Shown here: piece after piece, positions 15,271 through 33,010 of the stretch
Layout of the letters: each line of letters opens with the position of its first letter
How positions within the stretch are numbered: the stretch's first letter is position 1
Assembly (NCBI GenBank): GCA_016748015.1
Contig: JAAOMT010000703.1
Span: 787,887-851,886 of the forward strand
From: Geosiphon pyriformis
Lineage: Eukaryota > Glomeromycota > Glomeromycetes > Archaeosporales > Geosiphonaceae
Reading direction: 5' to 3'
Length of the DNA: 64,000 nucleotides
Made by a program: the position numbers and the translations under genes
The notes under the pieces: model-generated
Told to the model about the DNA's origin: nothing
Seen by the model: only the letters and a program-made list of their open reading frames with translations
The model's database searches: none

Positions 15271-15869
15271 ATTTGTTATAATCACAACATTTCTTTCTTT
15301 CAAAATATTGTATAACAAGTCTCAATTTTTGTTTTAAAAGCAATCTATAGACAGTATTTTCTTGCATAAAAACCATTAAATAATAATATAATATTTTGTT
15401 TTGGTGTTTTTTAACAACAATAAGCTTTTTATGTAAACATCAAATTCGAAATATACTTATTATTAGAGAAATTTTCTTTATAAATCAGTTTTATTTTATT
15501 TAATATCTAATAAATACAAATTATATTTTTATAATAATTGATCTTGAAGCTAATATTTCAATATTTATTTTAAGTTTAGATCTATTGTTTAAAAAAATAA
15601 ATTGAACATATTAACTTTTAATTCTATATTAACAAAAAATAATGTGTATTTAATTAATTTAGATTTTAATTATATCTTTTATAATAAAAAATTTTTTTAA
15701 TTAATAAACTTAAAAATGTTTTTTAGATGCTTTAAATTACTTTTAACAAAATATTGCTTATTAAAAATTATTTATTTAATGAAATTTATTCCAATTTGAA
15801 ATTGTTAAATATATTTTTTCTTAAATTTAAGTATATAAATATAAAAATTTTTTTTATTAATAGTTTTAT
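15271..15869. other. AT-rich sequence, probable MULE or LINE debris
   Basis: Short readable snippets continue to about 15480, but no domain can be named. From 15500 to 15869 the sequence is homopolymeric AT with no recognisable frame. Confidence 0.4.
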
Positions 15870-18800
15870 AAATAAGATTCAATTACTATTTAGCATATAA
15901 AACCAAATTAAGTGGTTTAAATTAAACATAACTTACATATTAACTATATATAACCAATTATTTGGGCCAGACAAAACAATATTATATACCTATATATATA
16001 TTAATATTATTATTTAAACCAAAAAAAAAACAAAACATATATTTACCAAAACTAATAATAAAAAATTTAATAATTCCAAGTAAATAAATCATTCTATCTA
16101 ACAAGCTTTTTACCAAGTTATAAGACAAACAAAAAATTATACTGTTATTTTCTATTGGATTAGTTTTTTCTATATCTACCATATATTTAGATTTTATGAG
16201 TTATATCCTTAAATAATATTTTTCTATTACATATCTAACAAATTTAATTACAGTTAAGATTGTTTTTTTTTTAATGGCTGCAAAGATTTCAACACACCAA
16301 TTTTTTAGTACAAAGCTTTTGCAAATTATAGTATATAAACTCATATTTAATAAGTATTTAGAAAGAATTTCTAAAACAGCAAAAAAAAAACATAGATACT
16401 AACCAATAAAATCCAAAAGTTTAAAGGCTCTGTTAAAATTTTTTCACAAATATTAACATTTTTAGCATAAATAAAAACATGATTCAGCATTTTTATTTTA
16501 CTACAAAGTAAATATAACATATTAAAATACAGTCTATTATATAATTTTTTCTTAATAGCCAATAATAATTATTTATATACTGTTTTTATCAAATATATAC
16601 ACAAATTGGTTGACTTTTTGTTAGTAAATTCAGACAACATATGTAAATCAGGATGTCAAATCTGTGCAATAAACCTCTAATTTATTTTTTTAATAAAAAC
16701 ACAAAAAATTATATCATAACTAGAATTAACTTTCCAATAAATATGTCCAATTGATCTATATATATTATAAACAAAATAATAAATATTGTCAAATATAACT
16801 ATGTTATTAGCCATAGTATAATATTCATTTACTCTATTTAGCAAAAAAAAGGAATAAGTAGTCATACTAATCAACAAATTAGCTCAGACCAAAGTACTTC
16901 CTAAAATTAGCACACTTATAAGAACTATCTTTATTAAAATCTTTATTCAAGATAACAAAAAAAAATTTATTTACAGCTTTTGCAATTAATAAGTTAATTT
17001 TACTAGTCTAAGCCAAATACATTACTAGTATTATATTAGCATACAGCCCCAAAATCAAAACAGAAAGCTTATTTTTAAAAAATAATCTAATAGATAAAAA
17101 CTAACCAAAAATCTTAAAAATTTTATATATATGTCTTGCCAAGACAATATTTATAACAATTACAATACCAGAACTCAAATAACTAGAATCCAAACCAGAA
17201 GTAAACATATAAATACTATTAAACTTATTAGCAATCTATAAATGAATTTTTTTTTGGTTTTGTTTCAGTAACAATCAAAATCAAATTGTTCATATTTTTG
17301 TGTTAATGAATAATATCTACTTGTTTAACAAAGTTGTTTATACTCTTAATATTGCACATAACTATTTTTTAAATAAGATTGGTTATTAAGAAAAATAAGT
17401 ATCAAAACCCAAACCAATATTGTTTACTTTGGCTATTAAGTCTGTAACTATGATTAACAAATTGTTTATATTCTTTTCCAATTTTTAGACAACCAATAGG
17501 TCAAAAACCACCACTTTTATAATAGTCTTATTATTAGTAATCACACCCAAATTCTTACTTATTACTACATCTATCTTTTAATTTTGTGATAAAGAGGTTA
17601 TCAATGGCTGACATTTAAGACTAGACTAAAAAACTGTTAGTCTAAATACATTCAATCTTTTAACCAGTTTATTAATCTGCTTTGTAAGACTGGCAAGACT
17701 ATATTCAAGAGCAATAAATCTACAATTTATTTTTTTAGACACTAACAAAATAGGTTTTACCTCCAGAAAGAAGCCAAAATTTGATAAACTATTATATACA
17801 AAAAAAAAAGAAAGACCCACCAACAATTTTTGCTCAAAAAAACCACTAAAAACAACTGGATGAGTAATAAAAGCTGAATATTTGACATAGATAATTGTCA
17901 ATCTGCTTTTATTTATGTTTGACAATACTTTACAAAAGAGACTACCAAAAAAAATTTCCACTTATAAAACAGTGCAATAATATATAACTCATATTTCTAT
18001 ATTTTGCATATTTGGCAAAAACCAAATAAAATCAGCACAGATTGGTGCTTTTTAGTACTAATGTAATTTTCATGATGGTATCAAGTAACTTAGCAAAATT
18101 GAAGCAAACAACAGCATATTTGAATCAAACATATGTAACTAAATGTCAATTAATAACACATATATTTTTACTAATTAATTTAATGAAATCTTAGATATTA
18201 TAAACATTTGTTTTTATTTATAGTATATAAAGTAGTGTCTTATTACAGTTTTTTACATCTTATAAATCTTTTTTTTATTAGCTTTTGTTATACACACAGT
18301 ATTCTTTCTAATCAGAATAAACCATTTTACTATGACCAAATTAGCATGCTTTATTTGTTCAAACTTAATTATAGTTTTTTGTCATATTTCTACCAATTGT
18401 ATTTTGATTAACTTAATTATTTCAAACTCGAATAGCACAATATGCATAGTTTTAATTGATGTTTCAATTGGAATTTTTTTTACTATTATAGTCTAATTTG
18501 AATGTCCAGTAGATTTTTTAAGATTAGTATTTATCAAAATTTTTGCATTCTTAGTCTTATCAATAGTTTGTCTTAAACTTGATTCAAAAGTAAATATTGC
18601 TCTAATAATCTCAGCAAATTTTGAAGAAGTGAATACTCTCCCAAAACTATTGATTCCTAAAAACAGTTTTTTGATCACTATATATTTTTCTTAAAACATT
18701 TTTTCAGCAATTTTATCTAATCTAATATCTAAAGCAAAAAATTTTTTAACAGAAACATTGACCAGATTTTTGAGAAAGGAAAGAAGCACCAAAGAAAAAT

Positions 18801-19240
18801 CTAAAAAATATTATCATCATTACTTAAGAAATTGATTTTTTCTAATGGCTTTCTCAAAGCTTTTTTGGTCTTTACTATAGTCAATACTGGTTTTCTTAAC
18901 CAAACACTTTGCTTCTATGTTAACACTATCAGATTTAGTAAAGTCACTGGTTTTTAAGTCTTAAAAGCAACTATTTAATTCTTTAGCAAAAACTTTTTTG
19001 TCATTAATATTATCTTTCAAAACACCATCTCTTTTTTTTTCCTCAATATAATAAGTTTAATATTAATACCAGATTTATAATCTTTAATAAACTTTTTTAT
19101 AATAGTGTTACAAATAATTACTTGAGATGTTGGAACAAATAACAAACTCATAATTTGGTGTTCAATAGTTGAAAATATTGGTAATTTTTAAAGATTTTGA
19201 AGTCTAAAGGTTTTGGTTAAGTTCTTTGTATAATAAACAG
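15870..19240 (-). mobile_element. LINE retrotransposon C, internally deleted and decayed
   Basis: On the minus strand, ORF1 pieces lie at 19070-17340. They include MIKKLFLGINSFGRVFTSSKF at 18678-18616 and the stretch RFIALEYSLASLTKQINKLVKRLN at 17725-17650, which match LINE B ORF1. The APE endonuclease follows at about 17320-16910 (ILIVTETK; FFVILNKDFNKDSS). The sequence then passes directly to the RNase H C-terminal region at 16880-16370 (FDNIYYFVYNIYRSIGHIYWK; LYNRLYFNMLYLLCSKIKMLNHVF) and the ORF2 end at 16182-15982. The 3' tail is at 15970-15870. The reverse transcriptase domain and the front half of RNase H are absent. Confidence 0.75.
17340..19070 (-). pseudogene. LINE C ORF1 remnant
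   Basis: In alternating frames the translation follows LINE B ORF1 from the Lys-rich start (KKRDGVLKDN near 19040) through KLFLGINSFG (18670) to the coiled-coil end (INNLLIIVTDL near 17440). The tail of the 18493-18678 frame, NTNLKKSTGHSN, matches NTDLKKSTIHLD in LINE B. There are many stops. The protein is presumed to be an RNA-binding LINE ORF1, based on its position in the element. Confidence 0.65.
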
Positions 19241-19425
19241 AGATTTAATTGATGGTTTTTTCTGTGAATTTTTTTTTTTAGCATAATAGTTAATTTATTT
19301 TAGCAGTTATGTCTCTCTGGTAAGCTATTCTTAAATTTCTATTCTTATTTTTGGGTTTTTTATCAGACTATTTTTGATATCAAATACTTAGTACTTAATT
19401 TTTTTAATCAATTAATAAACAACAA

Positions 19426-19429
<4 letters not shown>

Positions 19430-19456
<27 letters not shown>

Positions 19457-19486
19457 CAAAACAAAATAAAAAAAATAAAAAAAATA
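19430..19486. repeat. (ACAAA)n and A-rich microsatellite
   Basis: About seven tandem ACAAA pentamers run from 19430 to 19466. Two longer A7-T units follow. Confidence 0.85.
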
Positions 19487-19501
19487 AGAAATTAACATCT
19501 T

Positions 19502-20009
19502 GTTAATAACTATAATCAAAAGTTATTGATTCAATGTGATTAAGTTTTGAGTTTTATTAATATAGAGTGTTGATAGCATAAAATTAATTAATATTTCTTA
19601 ATTAAATAATAGTAACATAGATTTTAGGTAATAATTAATATTTTATTTATATGTGAGTTAATTTCACTTTAAGTTATAGAAAACTACTTTTTGAAAAAAG
19701 AGGTATTGGATAATTAATAAATTTTAACTGATTGTTGGTATCAATTCTGTCTTTTTTGTTTCTAATACTCTTACTATATATATATATTTTTTGTTATATA
19801 AGATTTCTCATTTTCTTAAGCAATGTGTTCTATTTTCTTTAACAACATATTTATTGCTAAGCAATATGTTATAATTCACTGACAATATATATATTGTTAA
19901 GCAATATATCATAATTTTCTAATCTTGTGCTCACTTACTAAGCTCTATTTTCCTATTAGTATATTTTCTATCTGTTTTTTTTATTTATACTTTTTTTATA
20001 AATAACAAC
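19502..20009. mobile_element. Possible solo LTR
   Basis: The segment begins TGTTAATAAC and ends AATAACA, resembling the TGTTA...TAACA termini of the two LTRs in this window. It contains a TATATATATATA box near 19770 and an internal tandem repeat of about 40 bp. I could not find a matching target-site duplication, so the call is tentative. Confidence 0.25.
19818..19918. repeat. ~40-bp imperfect tandem repeat, about 2.5 units
   Basis: Units starting AAGCAATRTGTT begin near 19818, 19859 and 19899. The middle part of each contains a short inverted AACAATAT/ATATTGTT pairing. Confidence 0.6.
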
Positions 20010-21340
20010 AGCAATACTAAGATTAACAATAGTCTTATTATTAAGCAAAAATAGTTTAGATTTATTATACTAAATGATTAAAACTTTTTTTCAACAAATA
20101 TACTCTTTTTATGAATTTAGAATATAAAAAAGAAAAAAAATTTTTGTTTATTTTTTTATTATTAAATACAATTAAAAAAATTATATATTTTATAAATAAA
20201 GTATTAAATATTATTAAAAACAATTATATTATTATAATTATAAACAAAAATATTTAAAATATTTAAAAACAAAAATAAAATAAAAAAACAAGTTTTATTA
20301 ATTAATTAATTAAAAAATAATTTTTAAAAATAAACTAATTTATTTTTAATTTTTTAATTTTTAATAATAATATTATATTTATATTTTTTTATTTAATATC
20401 AATTTTTAAAATTAAATATAAATAACTAATATTAAACTTATAAACATAAATAATAATTGAATTATTTATAAAAATATTACAATTATATTATATTAAAACA
20501 AATTTTAAAACCAAAATAATAATAGTAAGTTTAATTAAAATAAATAATATAGTATTATAAATTTTGATTTTTTTTAAAAAATATAGTAATATTATTAATT
20601 ATTAAAAAAAACCAAAATTTTTTATAAAACTATTAATGAAAATAATTAAATTACTAAATATTAATTGGTTTTTAATAGTAAAATTTTTTAAAAACAAAAC
20701 TACATATTTTAAAAGAACAAAATTTGTATTTAAACTTGATAAATCTAAAATATTATTTTTAATTTATTAAGAATTTTATGTAAATTTTTAAATTAATTAA
20801 GAATAAATTTTTTAAAGTTTAAGTAATTTTTTTTTAAAAAATTTTTATTTTTAATTATATTATTATTATTTTTTTTAATTAATTTACAAAAACAATATTT
20901 AACTTTTTAAAATATTTAACCAATTTACAAAAACCAAATTTTTTTAATATTAAAAAAACTAATATATTTATATATTGATTAAAAGAATTAATATCAATGT
21001 TTGTCATAATAATTTCAATTTTTTTAAACAAACTTATTATATTAACCAAAAAACATTAAGTTGTTTTTTTTGTTAACAAATTTTTCCAATTTGACAATTA
21101 ATATACTAAGAATTAATTTTATTAAAATTATTAATAATTTTATTGGTGAAACTAAAAGTGAATTTTCAAGTACTAATATAATAGGATTTAAAACAATTTG
21201 GTTTAAAATAATAAGTTCTAAAGTTTGAATTTCTGTTGGTTTTAAAATTGGGTTTTCTCCAAGTTTTTTTTTTGATATTTATTTTTTTTTTGAACTTTTG
21301 TTTCTTTAGTTACTAATGGCCAATGCCTAATTAATTATTT
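20010..21340. other. AT-rich decayed sequence
   Basis: The sequence is almost pure A/T with poly-A and poly-T runs. I could not recover a gene or a nameable repeat. Confidence 0.6.
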
Positions 21341-21899
21341 TTTCATATAAGATTATTCCAATATAAATTAATGATTTTTTTGTGCTACTTCTTACACCAA
21401 ACATTTATTGTTTTACATTGTTTTTTAAAGAATGCAGGAACTGTGCTTGCGTTGGTTTTTGAAACAAGAAATTATCCCTACATGGATTACTGATAAGATG
21501 GGCGTTTTTTCATGATAAGGAAAAATTGGGTTTGTGAGAGAAGATAATTAGCGAGTTTTTACTGGTAAATATATATATATAGAGGTATAATCATATATTC
21601 TTTATCAATATAAAAAGAGCTAACTTCTTGTTTTCTTCTATTGGTAACTTGGGCGTTTTTTTTGACGAACAAAAGGCACGATTTCTTAAAGTTTTGTGCC
21701 ATATTCTTGTTGATTTGCTGACTAAAAAGAATATAGGAATATTCGCGTTTCTATTCGATGCTTTTTGTGTGTAATAATATCCTTATCGAAAAAGCTGAAT
21801 TTTTTATATATAGCCTACTTTTTTTGCCTATAATGACAGAAAGGTTGGAAATAAATCAATCAAAAGGTCTGGTTTTATATCACGTAAAAAATAAATATT

Positions 21900-22281
21900 A
21901 TGGAAGAAATTAGAACAGTTGAAGCCGAAATAGATGCTTTGAAACAAAAAAAGAGAAACCTACAAAATCAAATTAAAAACCGATATCATGATGAAATAAA
22001 TCAAGAAATAAAGTCAAGAAATAAATCAAGAAATTGTTGACATAGAAGAAAAAATAAACGCAAGACGACGGATCGTTCAAACCCTTACAAAAAGTAATAA
22101 AACTTTTAATCAAGGCAATCAACCAAGAAGTTCAACGCAAAATAATCAATCATCAAGAGAAATCCAAGAATTAAAACAAATATTACTCCGATTAGAAAGA
22201 AAAGTTGATCAATTAGAAGGACAAGTTAATCGTTTAAACAATCATCAAGGAAGTCAACAAACAAATCCAAACCCCTCCTAA
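21900..22281 (+). pseudogene. Small coiled-coil protein gene with a +1 frameshift
   Basis: ATG at 21900 opens a frame with heptad-like charged residues (MEEIRTVEAEIDALKQKKRN...). At about 21992-22030 a 12-bp unit encoding NQEI is tandemly repeated three times, and the middle copy carries one extra G. This shifts the frame to an early stop (TGA at about 22038). The other frame resumes the coiled coil (VDIEEKINARRR; ELKQILLRLERKVDQLEGQV) and ends at TAA 22279-22281. The total length, 382 bp, is three times 127 plus one. Without the extra base the protein would be about 126 residues. Base composition is more coding-like than the flanks, and TATA-like sequence lies upstream at 21570-21590. No function is recognised. 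A sequencing error in the repeat is possible. Confidence 0.55.
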
Positions 22282-24440
22282 ATATATTCCTCGCAAGAAC
22301 TTTTAATCAAAAATTTCCTTTTAATAGTACCATTAGATGACTACTCTTTAAAGGGAATTCTTGGCTATTATTTGTCGAATAATTACATTGACAATTATCG
22401 GACTGTCAATTACCTAAACAACCAATATTTTTACGATATCTAAATTTTAAAAGAATTTTCCCTTGTCTTTTGGCTTGAATTCTGGGAAAAAATATTCGTT
22501 CTTGGGGTTGAAGTTTACTTTTAACACTTCTTTAAATCACTATTTAAACTATTTTATTTTATATTATCAATCTTTTTAAAAAATTAATTGATAAAAACTA
22601 TCTACTCTTACTTCAAATTTTGAAGGCAAATTCTACTTCATTTTTTACCAACTTTCCTAATCATAAATTATCACAATTTTTAGGAATTTTTTTTTCTAAC
22701 TCAACTAATTCAGTTAAGAATTTGTTACCAAATGCCCTAATAAATTCTTAAAGCATTTATTAAATTAGTAAAGCATTTATTAAATTAATAACTTTTTTTG
22801 CTTAACTTGATAAGCCTTTAATTGCTCATTAATCTCTTGTTCTTGCTTTTTTCAACAGTTCAATTTGGCTTCGTATTTGGGAGGTTTACTCCGTTATTAT
22901 TTATGAACTTTATTATTCATATTGAAAAATATATATATAAATATAAAAAGCCTTTGCTAAAGTGTTATTTCCCAACTTCTTACACAATAAGTGATGGTAA
23001 AATTACCAAAAAAACAATTATTTTCCATTCAAAAAAAGTTAATATGTAAAATAATTAAGAGAGTAAAAAAAATCAAGGGAAAGTTAAATAGAAAGTTTTT
23101 TAAAAAGGAAAAAAAATATTAATATTATTGTTAAAAAATTTTTTTTTTTGTAAAATTACCAAAAGCTTATCATATAATGCTTTTATTATATATATATATA
23201 TAATTCAACTGTTTTAACATTGATAAAACTATAATTAAAATATGAATTTAAATGTCAAACCAAATCTGTTTTTTTTCATTCAATATTATTAACAAAATTT
23301 ATATTCAAACATTTTTTTGCTAATTTAATTTCTTATAGAATACAATTAATAATCTTATAAATATAATAGATAAAATATTAACCATTACCAAAAATGGTTA
23401 AATTATTTTTTGTCTTTTTAAAATTTTATATAATATTCTGATTTTTAATAATATAATTATATTAGTTAAATAATCAGCTAATTTATTCTTCAAATTTTTT
23501 GAATGATTTTTAACTTTAATTTTAATTTATTAACAAGTTTTTATCTTTTATTATATTTGTAATTTTACATCTTTTTATTTTACATTTATTTTTGAAAATA
23601 ATTTTATATTTTTAATTTTATTTTTATATATATTTATTATAATATTAATATTTATAAAAATTTATTTTTAAACACATATTTTAAAGTTGATATAATTATT
23701 ATTAATTTGGTTTTTTTTAATAAAATTGTTTTATTTATATTAAATTTTTTTGTTTATATTATTAAAATAAGTAATAATACTATTAATAACTATTTTTAAA
23801 CTCAAATTTTTTATAAATTTATTTATATAAATTTTTTTATTAATATTATTATAAAAATTGTTTATTTTGTTTTAAAATATAAACTTTTTAAAAAACATAT
23901 TAAATTTATTTATTTATTTACTTAAATTATTAATAAATATTCTTAATATAAGTATATTAATATTAAACTTCTTGGTTTTTTTTTATTAAATTTGTTAAAT
24001 TTATAATTTAGTATATTTTTTTTAACATTAAAATAATTTTTTTTTTTACTTTTTTTTATTGGTTATTTTTATAACAATTGTGTTTATTATATTTTATTTT
24101 TCAAATAAATATATATTATTATTATTATTATTATTATTTAGAAAAAGTATTTTTATAAAGTATTATTTAATTATAATAAAAATCATTATTTTTTTTAATT
24201 TTTGTTTTAATTGTAATTATAAAATTACAAAAAAAGAAAAAAATTATTTATATTAATATTTAATAAATTTAAATATAAATTTAAATATAAATATTTAATT
24301 AATGAAAACAATATAGTTTTTTTTTATAAATTATATTTTTTTAATAATAATAAATTGCAAGCAAATATGAATCTCATGGCTAAATTAAAAGCAAAAATAT
24401 CATTATTATAGGACATGTATAATTAATTAAAAGCTTAGGC
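22282..24440. other. AT-rich region, no confident gene
   Basis: Short minus-strand frames at about 22890-22560 read as charged helix fragments (for example EINEQLKAYQVKQKKLL and LPSKFEVRVDSFYQLIF) separated by stops. They may be the remnant of another coiled-coil protein gene. A 21-bp direct duplication (TAAAGCATTTATTAAATTAGT) sits at about 22751-22792. From 23060 to 24350 there is only low-complexity AT sequence. Confidence 0.4.
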
Positions 24441-24462
24441 CATATGTGTTCGTGTGAACGTT

Positions 24463-24470
24463 TTACGTCA
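24463..24470 (+). promoter_or_regulatory. CRE-like site upstream of OMA1
   Basis: TTACGTCA lies 86 bp before the OMA1 ATG. This is the bZIP (ATF/CREB) consensus, and binding is inferred only. Confidence 0.35.
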
Positions 24471-24555
24471 GCACTTTAAAATTTCAGGCGATACTTGTAA
24501 CACTAAATTTCATAATACAAAATTTCTGAATTTTTTAATAGTTTAAGTAGTCAAT

Positions 24556-26054
24556 ATGCTTTCTTACTTGAATCTTAAGAGTTCTTTGGGTACCCTTACC
24601 TTTAGCAAATTATCATTGAAAAACCAATGTTCTAGCAATGTTTCTAATAATTTTCTAGTTAGACTAAATTCCAATTTAAGGATTTACCACCAGCTACCCC
24701 TTCCAAGTTATACCTCCCGCAATGTCTTTACAAATAACCGAACGTCGATCCAACGGTTCCCACCAGGCAAGGTCGAAAATTATAAACGCTTTCCGCATGC
24801 TAAACCTTTTTATGAGAAACAAATTTTCTGGGTCTCCACTGGTGTGGTAGGCAGCCTTACTGGTGCGGATATTCGAACTTCGAATTTACGCTTAACTCGT
24901 AGAATCGAAATGAGTCGTTTTCAAAACGAAATCGAATATTCGATTTCCCATAATATTAGGTGTATATTACTATACTCATTTGGAAACTGTCCCTTTGACT
25001 GGTCGCCGACGCTTTATGGACGTTTCTCCTAAACAGGAAGAACTAATAGCACAACAAGCCTATCGAGAGATTATGTCTCAATTTCACAACAAGATTTTGC
25101 CAACTTGGTACCCAGAGTCAAAGTTTGTGCGCCAAGTCGCTCAAAGGCTTGTAAAAGTGAGCGGAATGCAAAGTCTGTATCACTGTATTATCAACCGCTT
25201 GAGGAAATTTTTTTTAACAAGCTTCGTTCCATGGATTTTGTTTTCTCCCTATTCTATATTGAAATCACCCACTTTCACAGATTTGAATTGGGAGTTTTAT
25301 GTTATTTCTTCTCCTGAAAAAAACGCTTTTGTGCTCCCGGGAGGTAAAGTTTTTGTTTTCACTGGAATTTTGCCTATTACTAAAAATGAAGATGGGATGG
25401 CTGCGGTTCTAGGACATGAGGTATAAATCCTGAAATTTTATCATGTTTAAAAGTTTCGTTAAATTCTCACTAAAAAAAAAATATTTTTTTCATTAAGATT
25501 GGACATCAAATTGCTCGTCATAGCGCAGAGAAACTTTCAGTCTTCAAAATATTGCTCTTAACACAAATCCTTGTTAGTATGATATTTGATCCGAGCCTAT
25601 TGACTCGTCTCTTCTTTGAGCTTGGTATCATGTAAGTCGGTTTCGATATTGCCCAAGTTCTATGGCAAATCACATCAATATGAGTTTGCTCAACATTTGA
25701 CGATTATTTTTTGGGGTATTGATAAAGTCACCCTCACTAATGGTATTGATTGATAGGATGCCATTTTCTCGTAAATGTGAGATGGAAGCAGATTATATTG
25801 GGTTACTTTTAATGGCGCAAGCATGTTTCGACCCAGGAGAAGCTAAAAAGGTTTGGGAACGAATGAGTCAGGCACAGAAAATTTCTCCGCCCCAATTCTT
25901 GAGTACTCACCCAAATAACAAAACACGGATAAAAAAAGTGGAAGAATGGTTGCCAGAGGCCATGCAAAAACGTGCCGAGAGCAATTGTGAAGAAATTATG
26001 GACTCATTTAGAGATGGGGTTGCAATCTTAAAGCCACTCTGGGTCTCATGGTAG
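24556..26054 (+). CDS. OMA1: Mitochondrial metallopeptidase OMA1 (peptidase M48)
   Basis: Five exons (24556-24862, 24960-25172, 25281-25420, 25498-25631, 25757-26054) give about 363 residues, typical for fungal OMA1. The N-terminus is Ser/Asn/Arg-rich without early acidic residues, consistent with mitochondrial import. A membrane segment (FWVSTGVVGSLTG, continued across the first splice by VYYYTHLE) precedes the family hallmark VPLTGRRRFMDVSP. NAFVLPGGKVFVFTGIL leads to the zinc site HEIGH, which is split by the third intron, and the third ligand region reads KCEMEADYIGLLLMAQA. FLSTHPNNKTR is also diagnostic. OMA1 is an inner-membrane protease that cleaves stress substrates. The second intron (25173-25280) has a weak GTCTGT donor and a length divisible by three, so its boundaries are less certain. 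The gene converges on AROM, whose stop is at 26287. Confidence 0.88.
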
Positions 26055-26286
26055 AACGGAGGAACGATTTGATAATTGCTTTTTGCTGTGCTAGCTTTCA
26101 CTATCTAGGTGCTTCTAAGGAATATTCTAACATATGAATGGATGCTAACACGTTTTATAATTTTTTAATTGACAGGAAGATCATGATTAAGAACTCAATA
26201 CTTTTATTTGTTTAACAAGTTTTATAGATTGGCTAAGAAATATCTAAAATGAGTAGAAATTTCTTCAGCTTATAGTTTATATTTGT

Positions 26287-32080
<5,794 letters not shown>

Positions 32081-32084
32081 CCTG

Positions 32085-33010
32085 CTCCCCAAACCCATTT
32101 CTATCACAATCACACAATTCCGGCAGTTGTGCACTTCGGATCCTCCGATTCTTTGGATGTTGCCACATTGACTACAAGTCTTGGATGTGTAGGCTTTGTT
32201 CTGAATATAACACCTAATTACTCGGCCTTTGTAATCAGACGCGCCCAATAAAGCATTTTCTGGTCAGTTTTTCATATAATCTCTCTTGTCTTGTGATTCA
32301 CCATGCCCGACACTCAAAAGGAGAAATTATAATGACATCGAATTCGTGGGTAAAGAATCTGATTTCTGGTGAATTTCACTTTACAGCTGTATAACTTTTC
32401 ATCGCATCCGAAAAATCGCCTTATCGAGTCGCCGGGACATTTTATTGTTACGTCTTGAGGAGGATACTAAACTAACGCTTCTCATTACCCATATTAATGG
32501 TAGGCTATAACGATGTATAATAATAATCGACGGATGAATGATATAGAAACCGTTCCATTTAAGTTGGAAGAATCCTGTGAACGAATTGTTATTTTTTTTC
32601 GCATATCTTTTCGAAATCGAAATGAGAGCGTATGTGCTGATAGACCTTGCCGATTCGCATTACACGCCTAATTACTTCTTCCCTAGCAATCGATGTTTCA
32701 TCATTAATATTCGCGGTGCATACTACACAACCGTTCGCATCAATTTGGGCTCCCCCCGTATCGCAACTTTTTAGAGTTTCTTCTTTTCCTGCCCGAACAT
32801 CTGTGTAAAGCTTAAGTTTATCTTTGATGGATTGAGGCTTTATCCAAGCCTGTTGTGTTTGATCGATATGGGAATGTTGGGATAAAAGTGGCAATGCCGA
32901 TTCCAGTAAATATTATTATAAGCAAATCTCATCAAGCCCAACCACCGCTTCAAGAGCTGTTTTTCAGGATGGTCCGGATACACATTGATTAATAATGTAC
33001 GGTTGAGAGT
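32085..33010 (-). pseudogene. Fanzor/TnpB-like (OrfB) RNA-guided nuclease remnant
   Basis: Three separate minus-strand blocks in different frames fit the order of a TnpB/Fanzor protein. First, 33003-32904 reads RTLLINVYPDHPEKQLLKRW and then LGLMRFAYNN, the OrfB helix-turn-helix start (compare RLYP...QxxxLxxWFGxxRxxYN). Second, near 32360-32235 SPFE and, one base out of frame, VSGMVNHKTREI and QKMLYWA resemble the RuvC-II glutamate segment (PxFExxxMV...KxARxMLxWxHY). Third, 32200-32110 reads YTSKTCSQCGNIQRIGGSEV and then HNCRNC, a C-x2-C...C-x2-C zinc ribbon as in the OrfB C-terminus. Between them IGKVYQHIRSHFDF near 32650 may be the segment after RuvC-I. Frameshifts and stops rule out an active enzyme. 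The family call is inference from motif order. Confidence 0.6.

Noticed and set aside
19430-19486. CRISPR-like short repeat array
   Set aside because: It is a plain ACAAA microsatellite without spacers, and the organism is eukaryotic.
22822-24256. Plus-strand frames of 60-75 codons in the AT region
   Set aside because: The composition is almost entirely Ile, Phe, Leu, Tyr, Lys and Asn from random AT sequence, with no motif or homologous counterpart.
24863-25032. Continuous frame through the first OMA1 intron
   Set aside because: The continuous frame loses the conserved YYYTHLE segment. Splicing 24863-24959 restores it, with a GTGCGG donor and a TTAG acceptor.
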